Positions 10,255-19,717 of a DNA stretch of 64,000 bases are shown in pieces. Position 1 is the first letter of the stretch. Each line of letters begins with the position of its first letter. The notes under the pieces were generated by a model. That model was not told where the DNA came from, did no database searches, and saw nothing but the letters and a program-made list of their open reading frames with translations. The stretch is from Acaryochloris sp. CCMEE 5410 (GTDB lineage: Bacteria; Cyanobacteriota; Cyanobacteriia; Thermosynechococcales; Thermosynechococcaceae): assembly GCF_000238775.2 (NCBI RefSeq), contig NZ_AFEJ02000001.1, positions 3,906,001 through 3,970,000 of the forward strand, given 5' to 3'. The position numbers were made by a program, and so were the translations under genes.

Positions 10255-11265
10255 TTACTCAACAGCTTTGGCTACGTCTCCAACCTTAAAACCTGTGCCA
10301 GTCAGAATCTTGCCGACAGAGGATTGGGCATCGACTTCGGTGAGTTGAATGCGGCCTACAGACTGAGTCTGGCGACGTAATAATTGACCCGTTGTCGGAT
10401 CTTTAATATCTTTGATTACTCGTTCAACGGAAACCACCATACCAGGGCGAAAGCCATGAACGCCCCCCTTATTGAGAACGATTTGAGTGCCAGTGACATC
10501 GGCAACCACCATTTCTTCTACAGGGAGAGTGGCGGGCTTGGCCGCGAGCTTAGGAGCTACTGCTGCAAGTTGGGACACAATTTTATCCACGGCTTGACCT
10601 GAGGCTTCACCCAAGAGGCGCTCGCTACTGTCAGAGTTGCTATCAACACCAATACCAAAAATACGACCACGACCCCCACTTTTATCTGCTTGGCCGGTGC
10701 CTTCAGCAGCGGTGAGAATTTCTCCTGTGGCTGTACTGACGAGGCGGGTAGAGAGTTGAACCGTTGCAAGCTGAGTTTTTTGTTTGCCTCCTAGACCAAA
10801 GAATCCTCCGATAGAACCGCCTTTGGATTGTTCTTCGATATGAAACTGAGTAATGGAACCAATCAGGACGGCATCTACTCCCAGGACTCGCCCAATTTGA
10901 GCAGCAGTGGTGGGTTCAATACGGCCTGATGCGCCTAGGTTCTGTTCAGCTAGGATGGCGTCAATTTTGCTGCGTTCCACCAGGATGTAGGTGCCATCTT
11001 TGACGAGTTCATTGGTCAGCAGATTACTGATGCCTCGGGATGCGCCATTCTTACCGTATAACCCATAGCTAATCCCAGTTTTGCTAACGTTGGCATAATC
11101 GAAGTCTAAGACGGCGATGCGTCGGCTTTCTTTAACTTTGATTTGCTCAACCCCAATGCCAGGAGAACTGAAAGGGTTGGCATAGACTGAACCCGGAACG
11201 CAAAAAGCGGTGAGCACGGTGAGGGCAATAGAAAGTTTCGCAATGGGTAAAACTGTGTGTTTCAT
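10255..11265 (-). CDS. CsgG-like exported protein
   Basis: The 336-residue product has a signal peptide (cleavage likely at VYA-NPF). A CsgG/HfaB-type domain follows: RRIAVLDFDYANV, LTNELVKDGTYILVERSKID, then AAQIGRVLGVDAVLIGSIT. The last 80 residues (VTGTQIVLNKGGVHGFRPGM...) resemble a small beta-barrel add-on. CsgG proteins form outer-membrane secretion pores for curli; the lipobox cysteine expected of true CsgG is not seen, so a periplasmic relative is more likely. The protease-TPR gene lies 97 bp upstream on the same strand and may be co-transcribed. Confidence 0.85.
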   Translation of the reverse strand: MKHTVLPIAKLSIALTVLTAFCVPGSVYANPFSSPGIGVEQIKVKESRRIAVLDFDYANVSKTGISYGLYGKNGASRGISNLLTNELVKDGTYILVERSKIDAILAEQNLGASGRIEPTTAAQIGRVLGVDAVLIGSITQFHIEEQSKGGSIGGFFGLGGKQKTQLATVQLSTRLVSTATGEILTAAEGTGQADKSGGRGRIFGIGVDSNSDSSERLLGEASGQAVDKIVSQLAAVAPKLAAKPATLPVEEMVVADVTGTQIVLNKGGVHGFRPGMVVSVERVIKDIKDPTTGQLLRRQTQSVGRIQLTEVDAQSSVGKILTGTGFKVGDVAKAVE

Positions 11266-11361
11266 GAAAGTAGCGTCCAGTACATCCTTAATAGATTTTG
11301 ACGGTAGTGAGAAAGATTCAGTTTCCAGATCGTAAGAAATAGAATCTGGAAGGAGAAAAAG

Positions 11362-12618
11362 TTAACGATCACAAATGGTTCGAATCGACTGTCGGCAATT
11401 TTTGGAGGCAATATTGATCGCTTCTAAAGCTCGCTGGTAATCGGCTTGGTTGTTATCTTTAAGCGCTAGATCGGCGGCGGTCCGTAAATCCGTGAGGGCT
11501 GCTCCTTGTTGACCTTGGTTGAGGTAAACAATCCCCCGGTTGTAGTAGAGAATGGCGTGGTCTCCCTGGAGCTGAATGGCCTGGGAGTAATCTGCGATCG
11601 CACCCCCAGTATCCCCCAAAGACGATTGCACCAAAGCTCGGCCAATATAGGCTTGCAGCAGATTTTTGTCCAACTGAATCGCCTGATTAAAATCCTGTAA
11701 GGCTCCCGTTTGATCCTGCTTGACGAGGCGAATGCTGCCGCGCAGGGCATAGGCTGGGGCAAATTGAGGATTTTGGCGAATAGCCTGGGTGGTATTGCGT
11801 AATGCCCCGGCCATATTCCCCAGGCGGTATTGATCTAAAGCTTGCAGGTAGAAGTCAGAAGCACTTGAAGGGGCGGAAGGGACAGAGGCGATGGGTTTAA
11901 TCGGGGTAGTGACGGTATTGGCCGGGGCCATCTTCAAGAAAGTATGAATCGGAATCCCGAGATTAAACCCCGTTTTGATAAAGATATCGGGGTTGATATT
12001 TTGATTTTGAACCGTAGTAGTGGTGTCCGCGCGGCCATGAATGCCCAGTAGTTTGCCATCCTTGTCCAGAACGGGTCCACCACTCATGCCGGGGAGGGTG
12101 TTGTTGGTATACACCAGGGCATAGCCATCACTTAAGGGACGGGTGGCATTGGCCGTGATCGTTCCTGTGGTGAAGTTGTAGATAATATCTGTCAACGCCT
12201 GAGTTCGGCTGGGAAAACCGGCGACGTAGCTCTCGCTGCCTTCTGAGAGCTGTTGAGAGTCGCCAATTTTGACCACAGTATAAGAGCGGTCACTGGTAAA
12301 CTCCAGCAGGGCTAAGTCGACGCCAGGAAATTTAGTAATCGTCTGCACATTGACGGGATATTCCTGACCATCATTCGTAATAACGACGTATTCATCGACG
12401 GTGGCCACCACGTGAGCAGCAGTCAACACTGTATAGCGATTACCATTGCGTTTGATAATTACGCCAGAGCCAGGGGCTTGGCTATCGACCCGCACAGTGA
12501 TTTGTTTGGCGACTTTATTAATTTCAGCGGGACTCAGGGCTAGGGCAACTTGCGGTGCCAAGACAATGGCGGCAACTGTTCCTAGGAGCAGGGTGGAAAA
12601 TTTTTGGGGAATGTTCAT
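11362..12618 (-). CDS. Exported trypsin-like serine protease with TPR repeats
   Basis: A signal peptide (MNIPQKFSTLLLGTVAAIVL...ALALS) precedes a trypsin-like domain carrying the full triad: His in TAAHVV, Asp in PGVDLALLEF and Ser in PGMSGGPVLD. A linker rich in Ala, Pro and Ser leads to three or four TPR units from about residue 255 (YLQALDQYRLGNMAGALRNT, then LRGSIRLVKQDQTGALQDFN and further copies). This protease-TPR build is common in cyanobacteria and acts in the periplasm; the substrate is unknown. TPRs probably recruit partners. Confidence 0.92.
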   Translation of the reverse strand: MNIPQKFSTLLLGTVAAIVLAPQVALALSPAEINKVAKQITVRVDSQAPGSGVIIKRNGNRYTVLTAAHVVATVDEYVVITNDGQEYPVNVQTITKFPGVDLALLEFTSDRSYTVVKIGDSQQLSEGSESYVAGFPSRTQALTDIIYNFTTGTITANATRPLSDGYALVYTNNTLPGMSGGPVLDKDGKLLGIHGRADTTTTVQNQNINPDIFIKTGFNLGIPIHTFLKMAPANTVTTPIKPIASVPSAPSSASDFYLQALDQYRLGNMAGALRNTTQAIRQNPQFAPAYALRGSIRLVKQDQTGALQDFNQAIQLDKNLLQAYIGRALVQSSLGDTGGAIADYSQAIQLQGDHAILYYNRGIVYLNQGQQGAALTDLRTAADLALKDNNQADYQRALEAINIASKNCRQSIRTICDR

Positions 12619-12839
12619 GCAGTGTCCTAAAAATATGCCATTGGCATATAAACCGATGCTTGGATGTCTTACCTAGTTAGTGTATGACTCTGGTTCGAGG
12701 ATACCCTAACCCTGTTTGAGGTTAGACAAGGTTTTATTCACCAGAATAAAAACCAGCATCTATTTTAATCTTAACGACTTAATTTTAGGAGACTAAGACT
12801 TGGATCACGGCTAGAGAGTGATCTTGGAAGTTGAAAATT

Positions 12840-15041
12840 CTACCGAACACTGGCTTGAGTCACTTCCTTGGTCTGTTCTTGACTTGGTATTGCTATATTG
12901 TCAGGATCTTGCCTGCAGTATTGCTCTTTAAAGTGTTCCTGAACGTAGTAATGAACAAATTGATAATGCCCCGCAACACACAGAATGAAGCGATAATTTT
13001 CAGCTTGTTGCAAGAATTTTGCGAAGTTCCAAGGGGCAACACCGGACTGAAAAAGAACAAAGCGTAAACAGATGTGTTTAATTACTTCTTCAAGTCCGCT
13101 AGTTAGCATAACGATAAGTCCGATAGTTAATCCGCAGATACATCCTCCAATCAGCCAGCTTGTTGAATTGAAAAGTACTACAATCACTAGCCCTCCAATT
13201 ACCCCTCCAATTACCCCTCCAATTAGTCCGAGACTTATGGAAGTTGCGATTGATTCTTTGATTCCTTGATTGGGACTTGGATGGTGAGTTCTCTTTGATT
13301 CTTTAACTATACCAGCGCTTAATCCTTCAATTAGCCCTACAACTAGTCCAAAAATAAGCCCTCCAATATGCCCTTCAGTCTGTCCAAAAGTTTGCCTAAA
13401 AATTAGTCCTCCAAATAGTCCTCCAAATAGTCCTCCTATTAACCAGAACATCAGCTTTTGTCTGAAATTAGTCCAAGAGAACTTAGTTTTCCCTGTTACT
13501 TTAATGTCAGTGTTCCATTTTTCATGTCCTCGTTTTAATCCACAGCTTAGACCAATTATTAGACCTCCAATTAGCCCTCTGTTTAACTTGAATATTGGTC
13601 CTCCAATTAGGCTATCTAAAAGCCTTCCAATGAAGCCTCCAACTAATCCTCCGGTTAGTGAAAAAATTAGTATAGTTACCTGTCTAAAAAATCTTTTTTG
13701 GTCTGGTTTTAACCAAGATGGCTGTAAACCCTCAATCCAAAAACAGGTTGGTGTTTTATGGGTATCTTTGCTTTTGCTAAGGTTCTTGGCTAGCCAACCT
13801 AGGTAATCTAAAATCTTATCTGATGTTGGCAATTTTTTTGATCTATGAATGCTATTTTGACCATCTTTACTAAGTTGATGATGTATATATTTATCGATAA
13901 TCTCATCACGACAGAGTGGCATGGTAAGTGAACCAATATCCTCATCTTGATAAGCAGCTACCAACATAGAGAGGAAAAAAGGTAAATAAGTTATGTCTTC
14001 CTCTTTATGAGTAAAATTCTTGCGTAATACACTTTTGAGTGATCCCTTACCTAAGTTATGAAAATAACTTTGAATTTGGAGTGTATCAGGTTTCTTTAAG
14101 TTAATGACTCCGTTCAAATATTTAAATATTTGAGTGTTGCTTTCTGGATTTTCATTCCCTTCACTTCTACAGCAAATTAGACATTTAGTTAATGGATTCT
14201 GTTCTAAGAAGCCATTTATAGATTGAATACATAGCCTCTGACTTTTTGTGTATGAAGATTTGATGCTATCTAACTCATCTATTTCTCTTAGATCATCTAA
14301 TCCATCTAGAAATAGAAAAATATGATTTTGATCAATTAATATTTTGGTTTCTGATTTTGGAACGCCATATTTGTTTTTAATCTGAGTAAATAGCCATTTC
14401 TCAAACTCTTGTTCTTCATAAGAATATTGAGATAGGTCTAAAGGTATTGGGATAGGATTGTCAGATAGTGTTTTATGCTTTTGTAGAAAAACTATCTCTT
14501 CTAAAAGAAGTTGTTTAGCTGTTTCTAACAACTCATCAGTTTTTCCTGACCCATGTTCTCCAAGCATGAGGCATCTACCTTTTATATAGTCATGCTCTAA
14601 AAAAGAAACTGTTGTTGGGTGATCTGCATAATTTAGGATTGGTGGTGTTTTCTTGTCTGAAAAATTTTCATTAGGTGGTATGACTGTGAGAAGAGCTGTC
14701 TTATGCTTAAGACCAATACGAAATTTGGATTCATATCTTGAGTCTTTAAGTTTTAAAATGACTTCTTTCCAAACTTTTTTGAGTAAGGTTTGACGAGTAA
14801 ATAAGATTTCTTGATCTTTGATTTTTGCTTGTCTAGGGAATAAATTATTAGTGGTTTTTTGTATGCCTTCAATAACTGTAGGAGCGTTCTCAGTAATCTT
14901 TGCTAGTGCTGTAATTATTGAAGACGTACCTAATGTATTTAGGATGTTTTGCCAACTGCTAGCCACTTCAATGGCATCAGATGGGTTGGCTTTGCTACTG
15001 GTTGCAATGGTAGACACCCACGATATAATGTCATGAATCAT
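12840..15041 (-). CDS. NACHT-type STAND ATPase with glycine-zipper membrane region
   Basis: The 733-residue protein has a Walker A GEHGSGKT near residue 160 and a Walker B IFLFLDGLDDL near residue 240, followed by CLICCRSEG (sensor arginine), the NACHT arrangement. From about residue 455 to 670 come at least five glycine-rich hydrophobic stretches (LIGGLFGGLFGGLIF, IGGVIGGVIGGLVIVVLF). The C-terminus has GVAPWNFAKFLQQAENYRFI, a motif seen in cyanobacterial NACHT proteins. The DNA is clearly more AT-rich than its neighbours, suggesting horizontal transfer. Many bacterial NACHT proteins are anti-phage sensors with membrane or enzymatic effectors; that role here is an inference. Confidence 0.88.
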   Translation of the reverse strand: MIHDIISWVSTIATSSKANPSDAIEVASSWQNILNTLGTSSIITALAKITENAPTVIEGIQKTTNNLFPRQAKIKDQEILFTRQTLLKKVWKEVILKLKDSRYESKFRIGLKHKTALLTVIPPNENFSDKKTPPILNYADHPTTVSFLEHDYIKGRCLMLGEHGSGKTDELLETAKQLLLEEIVFLQKHKTLSDNPIPIPLDLSQYSYEEQEFEKWLFTQIKNKYGVPKSETKILIDQNHIFLFLDGLDDLREIDELDSIKSSYTKSQRLCIQSINGFLEQNPLTKCLICCRSEGNENPESNTQIFKYLNGVINLKKPDTLQIQSYFHNLGKGSLKSVLRKNFTHKEEDITYLPFFLSMLVAAYQDEDIGSLTMPLCRDEIIDKYIHHQLSKDGQNSIHRSKKLPTSDKILDYLGWLAKNLSKSKDTHKTPTCFWIEGLQPSWLKPDQKRFFRQVTILIFSLTGGLVGGFIGRLLDSLIGGPIFKLNRGLIGGLIIGLSCGLKRGHEKWNTDIKVTGKTKFSWTNFRQKLMFWLIGGLFGGLFGGLIFRQTFGQTEGHIGGLIFGLVVGLIEGLSAGIVKESKRTHHPSPNQGIKESIATSISLGLIGGVIGGVIGGLVIVVLFNSTSWLIGGCICGLTIGLIVMLTSGLEEVIKHICLRFVLFQSGVAPWNFAKFLQQAENYRFILCVAGHYQFVHYYVQEHFKEQYCRQDPDNIAIPSQEQTKEVTQASVR
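13191..13228 (-). repeat. 12-bp tandem repeat inside the NACHT gene
   Basis: Three consecutive copies of CCCTCCAATTAC (plus strand) encode the repeated IGGV unit of the glycine-zipper region. Many looser CCTCCAATTAG copies occur between 13170 and 13660. This suggests the membrane part grew by short tandem duplication. Confidence 0.8.
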
Positions 15042-15539
15042 AATTTTTACCGATTTATAGAGATTCTTTTGGAATGACTCTCTTAATGCAGATAAAATAT
15101 TTTCGATTTATAGATAGTATTATAAGACAGGTGATTATGTGAATGGAGGTTCTTGACCAACTTGCTTGGTTCAACGAATGTCACCTTGAATTTATAGCGA
15201 TCTGATGATCGATGCTATGGCTTGATGACGGTATTTTCAGTGGTTTACAATTACATAAACTGAAAAATTAATTTTTGAGATGAGCATATGTCGAAAATAG
15301 TATGTGTTATTTTATTTGGCACCAATAAGTCTTTGGCATAGCCGGTCCTACTCTATATCTGTTGAAGCGTGATTAGTGTGTAAGACTTTTTTTCAGTAAG
15401 GAATTCTAGAATTTCTTTAGCAAGCACTCTTGAAAATCTTTCTAGTTTTAAGTTTGATATCTCTATCACGATTGAATAAAAATAGTGCTAAATAGACCAG
15501 TACAATTATCCCTACTTATTTTGTATGGATTAGAGCATT
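15042..15539. other. AT-rich intergenic region, no gene seen
   Basis: This separates the divergent NACHT and SbcD-like genes. It is AT-rich and continues the composition of the NACHT gene. I find no ORF above about 30 codons with a start signal, and no RNA gene or repeat. It must hold both promoters. Confidence 0.5.
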
Positions 15540-16823
15540 ATGCCTCGTTTCCTCCATGTTGCTGATGTGCATTTGGGCTACACCAAATACGAATCACCAG
15601 AGCGTACCAAAGATTTTTTCCTCGCTTTCAGTGATGCGCTTGAACGCTATGCCATCGAACCCCAAGTCGATTTCGTCCTCATTGTCGGGGACTTATTTGA
15701 GCATCGTCAGGTCCTTCCTGCAGTCCTGAATCAAGCCCAACTCTGTCTGGATCGGCTACAAGAAGCAGGCATTCCTGTCTTAGCCATCGAAGGGAATCAC
15801 GACTATCGACTCTATGGCACCAGTACCAGCTGGTTGCGATATCTGGCCGATTGGGGACGTCTGATGCTGTTGGAACCCAATGCTGAAGAAGAATTAGAAC
15901 CATGGGATCCTGAAGCGAGGCGCGGTGGGTATATCGACCTGGACTGTGGTGTGCGAGTGATTGGATCTCGGTGGTATGGAGCAGCTGCGCCTCAAGCCAT
16001 TCAATCCCTAGCTCCTCTGATAGAAAAACTCCCCTCTGGACCGGACCATACGGTCATGATGTTTCATCATGGTTTAGAAGGACATGTCTCCCGCTACAGT
16101 GGGGCATTGCGCTATCAAGACTTTGCTCCCTTGCTAACCGCAGGTGTAGATTATTTAGCCCTTGGCCATATCCACCGCAGCTACTCTGCTGAAAGCTGGA
16201 TCTTCAACCCCGGCTCTATCGAAGCGAATAGCGTAATTGAAAACCAAGACCAGAATCCTCGGGGAGTGTTCTTGGTCAACCTAACCAAAAAAGGAATCAA
16301 AGCTGATCTCAAATCCGATTATTATCAACGCCATATTGAGCGCTTAAACCTAAAAGCGGATCCGAAGCAAACGGCTGCAGAATTGGAAGCAGCGGCAATT
16401 ACTACGATTGAAACGGCCTATAAAAAAGGTAAAACAGAGGATGCCATCGTAGAACTAAAAATTCAGGGCACGATTGGATTTGAGCGTTCGGATCTGAATG
16501 TGAAAGAGCTGAGAACTCAACTCCATACCCTCAGTAAGGCTTTAATTATGCTGATTAAATATGAAGTCACTGGGGTTGAATATCACAGCTATATCAGCGA
16601 TCAAGAAGAACTCCCCTCTCGCAACGATATTGAGCGATTGGTTTTTACCGATCTTTTAGCTGCGAATGCTCATTACCGAGACCAGGCAGAATCCCTTTCT
16701 TCGGGCCTTATGGATCTAAAAGATCGTCTGCTTAAACAGCAGACTGAACCCGAACTTTATCAATATGCTCAGGAACTGCTGTCTGCGAAGCCTTCTGAAG
16801 TGGATGAGCCAGTGCAAGATTAA
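15540..16823 (+). CDS. SbcD/Mre11-like DNA repair exonuclease
   Basis: The 427-residue protein shows the calcineurin-like metallophosphoesterase motifs in order: FLHVADVHLG (D-x-H), LIVGDLFEHR (G-D), AIEGNHDYR (G-N-H-D), MMFHHGLEG and LALGHIHRSY (G-H-x-H). These bind two metal ions. SbcD family members act with an SbcC ATPase on DNA ends and hairpins. No sbcC is adjacent; the next gene is convergent. The C-terminal 170 residues fit the capping domain and a helical tail. The ATG is at 15540. Confidence 0.92.
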   Translation: MPRFLHVADVHLGYTKYESPERTKDFFLAFSDALERYAIEPQVDFVLIVGDLFEHRQVLPAVLNQAQLCLDRLQEAGIPVLAIEGNHDYRLYGTSTSWLRYLADWGRLMLLEPNAEEELEPWDPEARRGGYIDLDCGVRVIGSRWYGAAAPQAIQSLAPLIEKLPSGPDHTVMMFHHGLEGHVSRYSGALRYQDFAPLLTAGVDYLALGHIHRSYSAESWIFNPGSIEANSVIENQDQNPRGVFLVNLTKKGIKADLKSDYYQRHIERLNLKADPKQTAAELEAAAITTIETAYKKGKTEDAIVELKIQGTIGFERSDLNVKELRTQLHTLSKALIMLIKYEVTGVEYHSYISDQEELPSRNDIERLVFTDLLAANAHYRDQAESLSSGLMDLKDRLLKQQTEPELYQYAQELLSAKPSEVDEPVQD

Positions 16824-16832
16824 ACCAAAATT

Positions 16833-17327
16833 CTATTCCACAGGAATTTTGCACCGATCTGTAGAGCAATCAATTTGCTGTTGTCGTTCAGCTAAGATGG
16901 TTGCTAAATCTGCTCTGCCCGTCAATTTCAACCGCCAGTTTGCCCAGATGCCATAGATAAAGTCTGCGATGGGGCCAATGATGGGGAGCTTAGTGATGGC
17001 ATAGACCCAACCCATCCCCAAGACTTCATAGACTTTGCGAAAAACGGGGACGCCCACCATTACCGTGCCATCAGGCAATAAGGCATGAATCGTTCCCATT
17101 GCCGTTTCAAAGTCAATGTTGCCATTCTCTTCTGGGGCATAATTCAAGTCTGCAATATCGACAAAGGCTACCAACCCTTGGCCTGCATCCCGGTTCTGTA
17201 AAAAGTTGACTTCTCTCAAACAGAGAGGGCAAGCGCTATCGTAAAGCAGCTTAATTTGCCAAGAGGGGTTTAAATCAGATACAGCGGCTGCAGTCGTACT
17301 GGGAGATGAGGTGGTTTCAGTAGTCAT
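16833..17327 (-). CDS. DCC-family (DUF393) thiol-disulfide oxidoreductase-like protein
   Basis: The 164-residue product contains KLLYDSACPLCLREVNFLQN near residue 28, whose D-x-x-C-P-x-C motif defines the DCC/DUF393 family, together with the downstream FVDIADLNYAP. The family is predicted to be thioredoxin-like; the substrate is unknown. It ends 10 bp from the convergent SbcD-like gene. It lies 85 bp downstream of the flavin monooxygenase on the same strand and may belong to that transcription unit. Confidence 0.88.
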   Translation of the reverse strand: MTTETTSSPSTTAAAVSDLNPSWQIKLLYDSACPLCLREVNFLQNRDAGQGLVAFVDIADLNYAPEENGNIDFETAMGTIHALLPDGTVMVGVPVFRKVYEVLGMGWVYAITKLPIIGPIADFIYGIWANWRLKLTGRADLATILAERQQQIDCSTDRCKIPVE

Positions 17328-17412
17328 AAAGGCTAGATAGGAGCTTCTTTTTTGACTATAACCTTATCTTTATGAGCAATGGGGCTTATTCAAGTCTCCC
17401 TAGCAGGTCAGC

Positions 17413-18828
17413 CTAAGTTGATAGGGTTGTTCTCAGCATGTCATGGATCTGAGCAGGAAGCGGTTGGTTCCTAAAGTTAGGATGCTGGGCGTCAATTTGA
17501 TGGGCTTTTTGAGTAATGGAGCTAAATTGACGGTCGGTTTGTTCTAAATCGCTGAAAATTTGCTGTGGATCGAACAGATGGGTCGTTGGTAGTGTTTTAC
17601 CGAGGGTTTTGAGCACTAACCCGATGGGTACATTAATCGTTTCCTGCAGCTTGAGATAGCGTGCCAAAACAGGAGCAAATGCACTAATAATCGAACCAAT
17701 GCCGCCCCTAGGTTGATACCACCCTACAAAATAGAGACCCTTGTAATCATCCAGAAATGCACCATCATAGCATTTGACCACTGAGCCTTGGACGCGCTGC
17801 AGCTCTGGTGCTAAAAACGGGTAAGCAACATAGTAGCCCGTGGCGCAAACGATCAGGTCGAAGTCTTCGCGGCTGCCATCTTCAAATTCCACTGAGTCTT
17901 CATCTAGCTTGCGGACGCCCGGTTTAGGAGTAATGCGACCATGCTTGATGTAGTAGGGAACTTCACTATTGATGGTGGGGTGTTTCTCAAAGATGCGATG
18001 TTTGGGGGCCGGCAGGCCATAGCTCTCATGTTTGCCAAAGGTCAGACGGATCAGCAGGTACACCATCAGCCGCTGATACCAGAGGGGACTAGGGCTTGTA
18101 CTGTTCTTGCTGAGGTCAGCCACGGGAACACCGGCAAAGGTTTTGGGAATAAACCAAGGTACATCCCGCATACTCAAAACACATTTAGTCCCCACCCGGG
18201 CGGCTTCGGCGGCCAAGTCACAGGCTGAATTACCCGCGCCGATCACTAAAACGCGCTTGCCGATGAGCTGTTGAGGGCGTTTGTAGTCCTTGGAGTGAAT
18301 GATTTCTCCGTTAAAGTGCCCTTCAAATTTCGGCAGTCGCTTGCACCAGTGATGGCCATTACAGAGCACAACCCCTTGATACAGTCGCTGTTCACCATTG
18401 GCAAAGCTGACTTCCCAAAGATTATCTTCGACGGGGCGAACAAAGGTGATTTCGCGGTTGAGTTCAATGGTGTCTCGTAATCCAAAATGATCGGTAAAAG
18501 CGTTAATATAATCCCGCATATTTTGAGCGCTGGGAAAGTCAGGATACGTGTCCGGCATGGGGAAGTTCGTAAACTGAGTGATGTTACGAGAAGAGATGAT
18601 ATGCGCCGTTTCGTAAACGCCATGGTACCAATTCCCGCCGATATCATCGCTGGCATCCACCTGGTCATAGGGAATTCCTGCTTCTTTTAGAGCCTGAGCC
18701 ATTCCCAAGCCTGCGTAGCCAGCACCAATAATTAGATATTTTTCGGAGGTTGTTTGCACGGATTTTCGAGTGAATAACTGCGTTAAGACGGTTTTTGGTA
18801 TTGTCGTTTGATCTGGTTTGTGGTCCAT
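17413..18828 (-). CDS. Flavin-containing monooxygenase
   Basis: The 471-residue protein from an ATG at 18828 has the FAD site YLIIGAGYAGLGMAQAL, the NADPH site RVLVIGAGNSACDLAAEAAR and the family fingerprint region around GNWYHGVYETAHIISS. C-terminal VCATGYYVAYPF fits the conserved ATGY motif. Enzymes of this class oxygenate nitrogen, sulfur or ketone carbon using NADPH and O2; the substrate cannot be read from sequence. A TTG six codons upstream is an alternative start. It overlaps the upstream SDR gene by 46 bp, indicating translational coupling. Confidence 0.93.
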   Translation of the reverse strand: MDHKPDQTTIPKTVLTQLFTRKSVQTTSEKYLIIGAGYAGLGMAQALKEAGIPYDQVDASDDIGGNWYHGVYETAHIISSRNITQFTNFPMPDTYPDFPSAQNMRDYINAFTDHFGLRDTIELNREITFVRPVEDNLWEVSFANGEQRLYQGVVLCNGHHWCKRLPKFEGHFNGEIIHSKDYKRPQQLIGKRVLVIGAGNSACDLAAEAARVGTKCVLSMRDVPWFIPKTFAGVPVADLSKNSTSPSPLWYQRLMVYLLIRLTFGKHESYGLPAPKHRIFEKHPTINSEVPYYIKHGRITPKPGVRKLDEDSVEFEDGSREDFDLIVCATGYYVAYPFLAPELQRVQGSVVKCYDGAFLDDYKGLYFVGWYQPRGGIGSIISAFAPVLARYLKLQETINVPIGLVLKTLGKTLPTTHLFDPQQIFSDLEQTDRQFSSITQKAHQIDAQHPNFRNQPLPAQIHDMLRTTLST

Positions 18829-19601
18829 TGGAGCAGGCCCGGACAATAGCGTTTGATTCGGGTTAGGACTCGGGCTGGCAGATCAGGAAAGACTTCTGGT
18901 TTGTTCTGCTGAACGCCCTGAAGGGTGGCTTGCATGATTTTATGAGGATCTGTGGTCATCCAGTGGGGCAGTTCCGATTTCCCCTGAGCGAGGGAGCCAA
19001 AACTATCTGAGTTGAGAATCGGCGTCCGGCTAAAAAAGGGGTAGACCGTGGTGACTTTGATGTTGAAGTCTTTCACCTCGCTGCGGACCCCATCACTGTA
19101 CCCCCGTAGCCCAAATTTACTGGCGGCATAGCCGGTTAACCCGGTTGGAGCAATCCAGCCAGCGACGGATGAAATATTCACGATATGGCCCTGGCGGCGG
19201 GTAATCATATCTGCTACAAACCGGTTACTCAAGCGCATGGGAGCCAAGAGATTGAGCTGCATCATGACTTCCCAGCGTTCGGTTGGGGTCTCATCCATGC
19301 GTCCATAGAGGGCAATGCCAGCATTGTTAATCAAAATATCAACAGGATGATTGAGGGCTTGAACGTTCTGATAAAGATCCTCACACCCGTCTGCCGTGCC
19401 TAGGTTGGCAACAAAACTGGGCAGTAGTTCTCCGGAGTGGCGGTCTGGATTGAGTTTTTCGGCCTGCTGTTCCAGCAAGGCCCCATCGATATCCGTGCGG
19501 ATCACTCGACTGCCTGCCTCTAACAACAGTTGAGTCAGCTCGTGGCCAAATCCCCCGGTTGCTCCGGTTAAGAGAACGACGGCATTATTTAACTCGGTCA
19601 T
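18783..19601 (-). CDS. Short-chain dehydrogenase/reductase
   Basis: The ATG at 19601 is chosen because GAAGG lies just upstream; an earlier in-frame start at 19628 has none. The protein has the cofactor motif LLTGATGGFGHE (TGxxxGxG), the NNAG motif (DILINNAGIALYG), and the catalytic Ser and Tyr-x3-Lys (VNISSVAG... TGYAASKFGLRG). It should reduce or oxidise a carbonyl/alcohol with NAD(P). Its 3' end overlaps the monooxygenase gene, and the pair often works on the same substrate in catabolic clusters. Confidence 0.93.
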   Translation of the reverse strand: MTELNNAVVLLTGATGGFGHELTQLLLEAGSRVIRTDIDGALLEQQAEKLNPDRHSGELLPSFVANLGTADGCEDLYQNVQALNHPVDILINNAGIALYGRMDETPTERWEVMMQLNLLAPMRLSNRFVADMITRRQGHIVNISSVAGWIAPTGLTGYAASKFGLRGYSDGVRSEVKDFNIKVTTVYPFFSRTPILNSDSFGSLAQGKSELPHWMTTDPHKIMQATLQGVQQNKPEVFPDLPARVLTRIKRYCPGLLQWTTNQIKRQYQKPS

Positions 19602-19717
19602 GGCTAGACCTTCAGTTACTGTGATCAAATTGTAAAAGATGTATGGATGTCAGGGATCTCTTGTCTATTCACTTTTATGATCGGGGGGCCTATCCCTACT
19701 CACCCTTGAGGCAATGA

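Noticed and set aside
12730-12754. GGTTTTATTC/GAATAAAAACC hairpin downstream of the NACHT gene as terminator
   Set aside because: The stem has a bulge and is AT-rich, with no T-tract on the minus strand.
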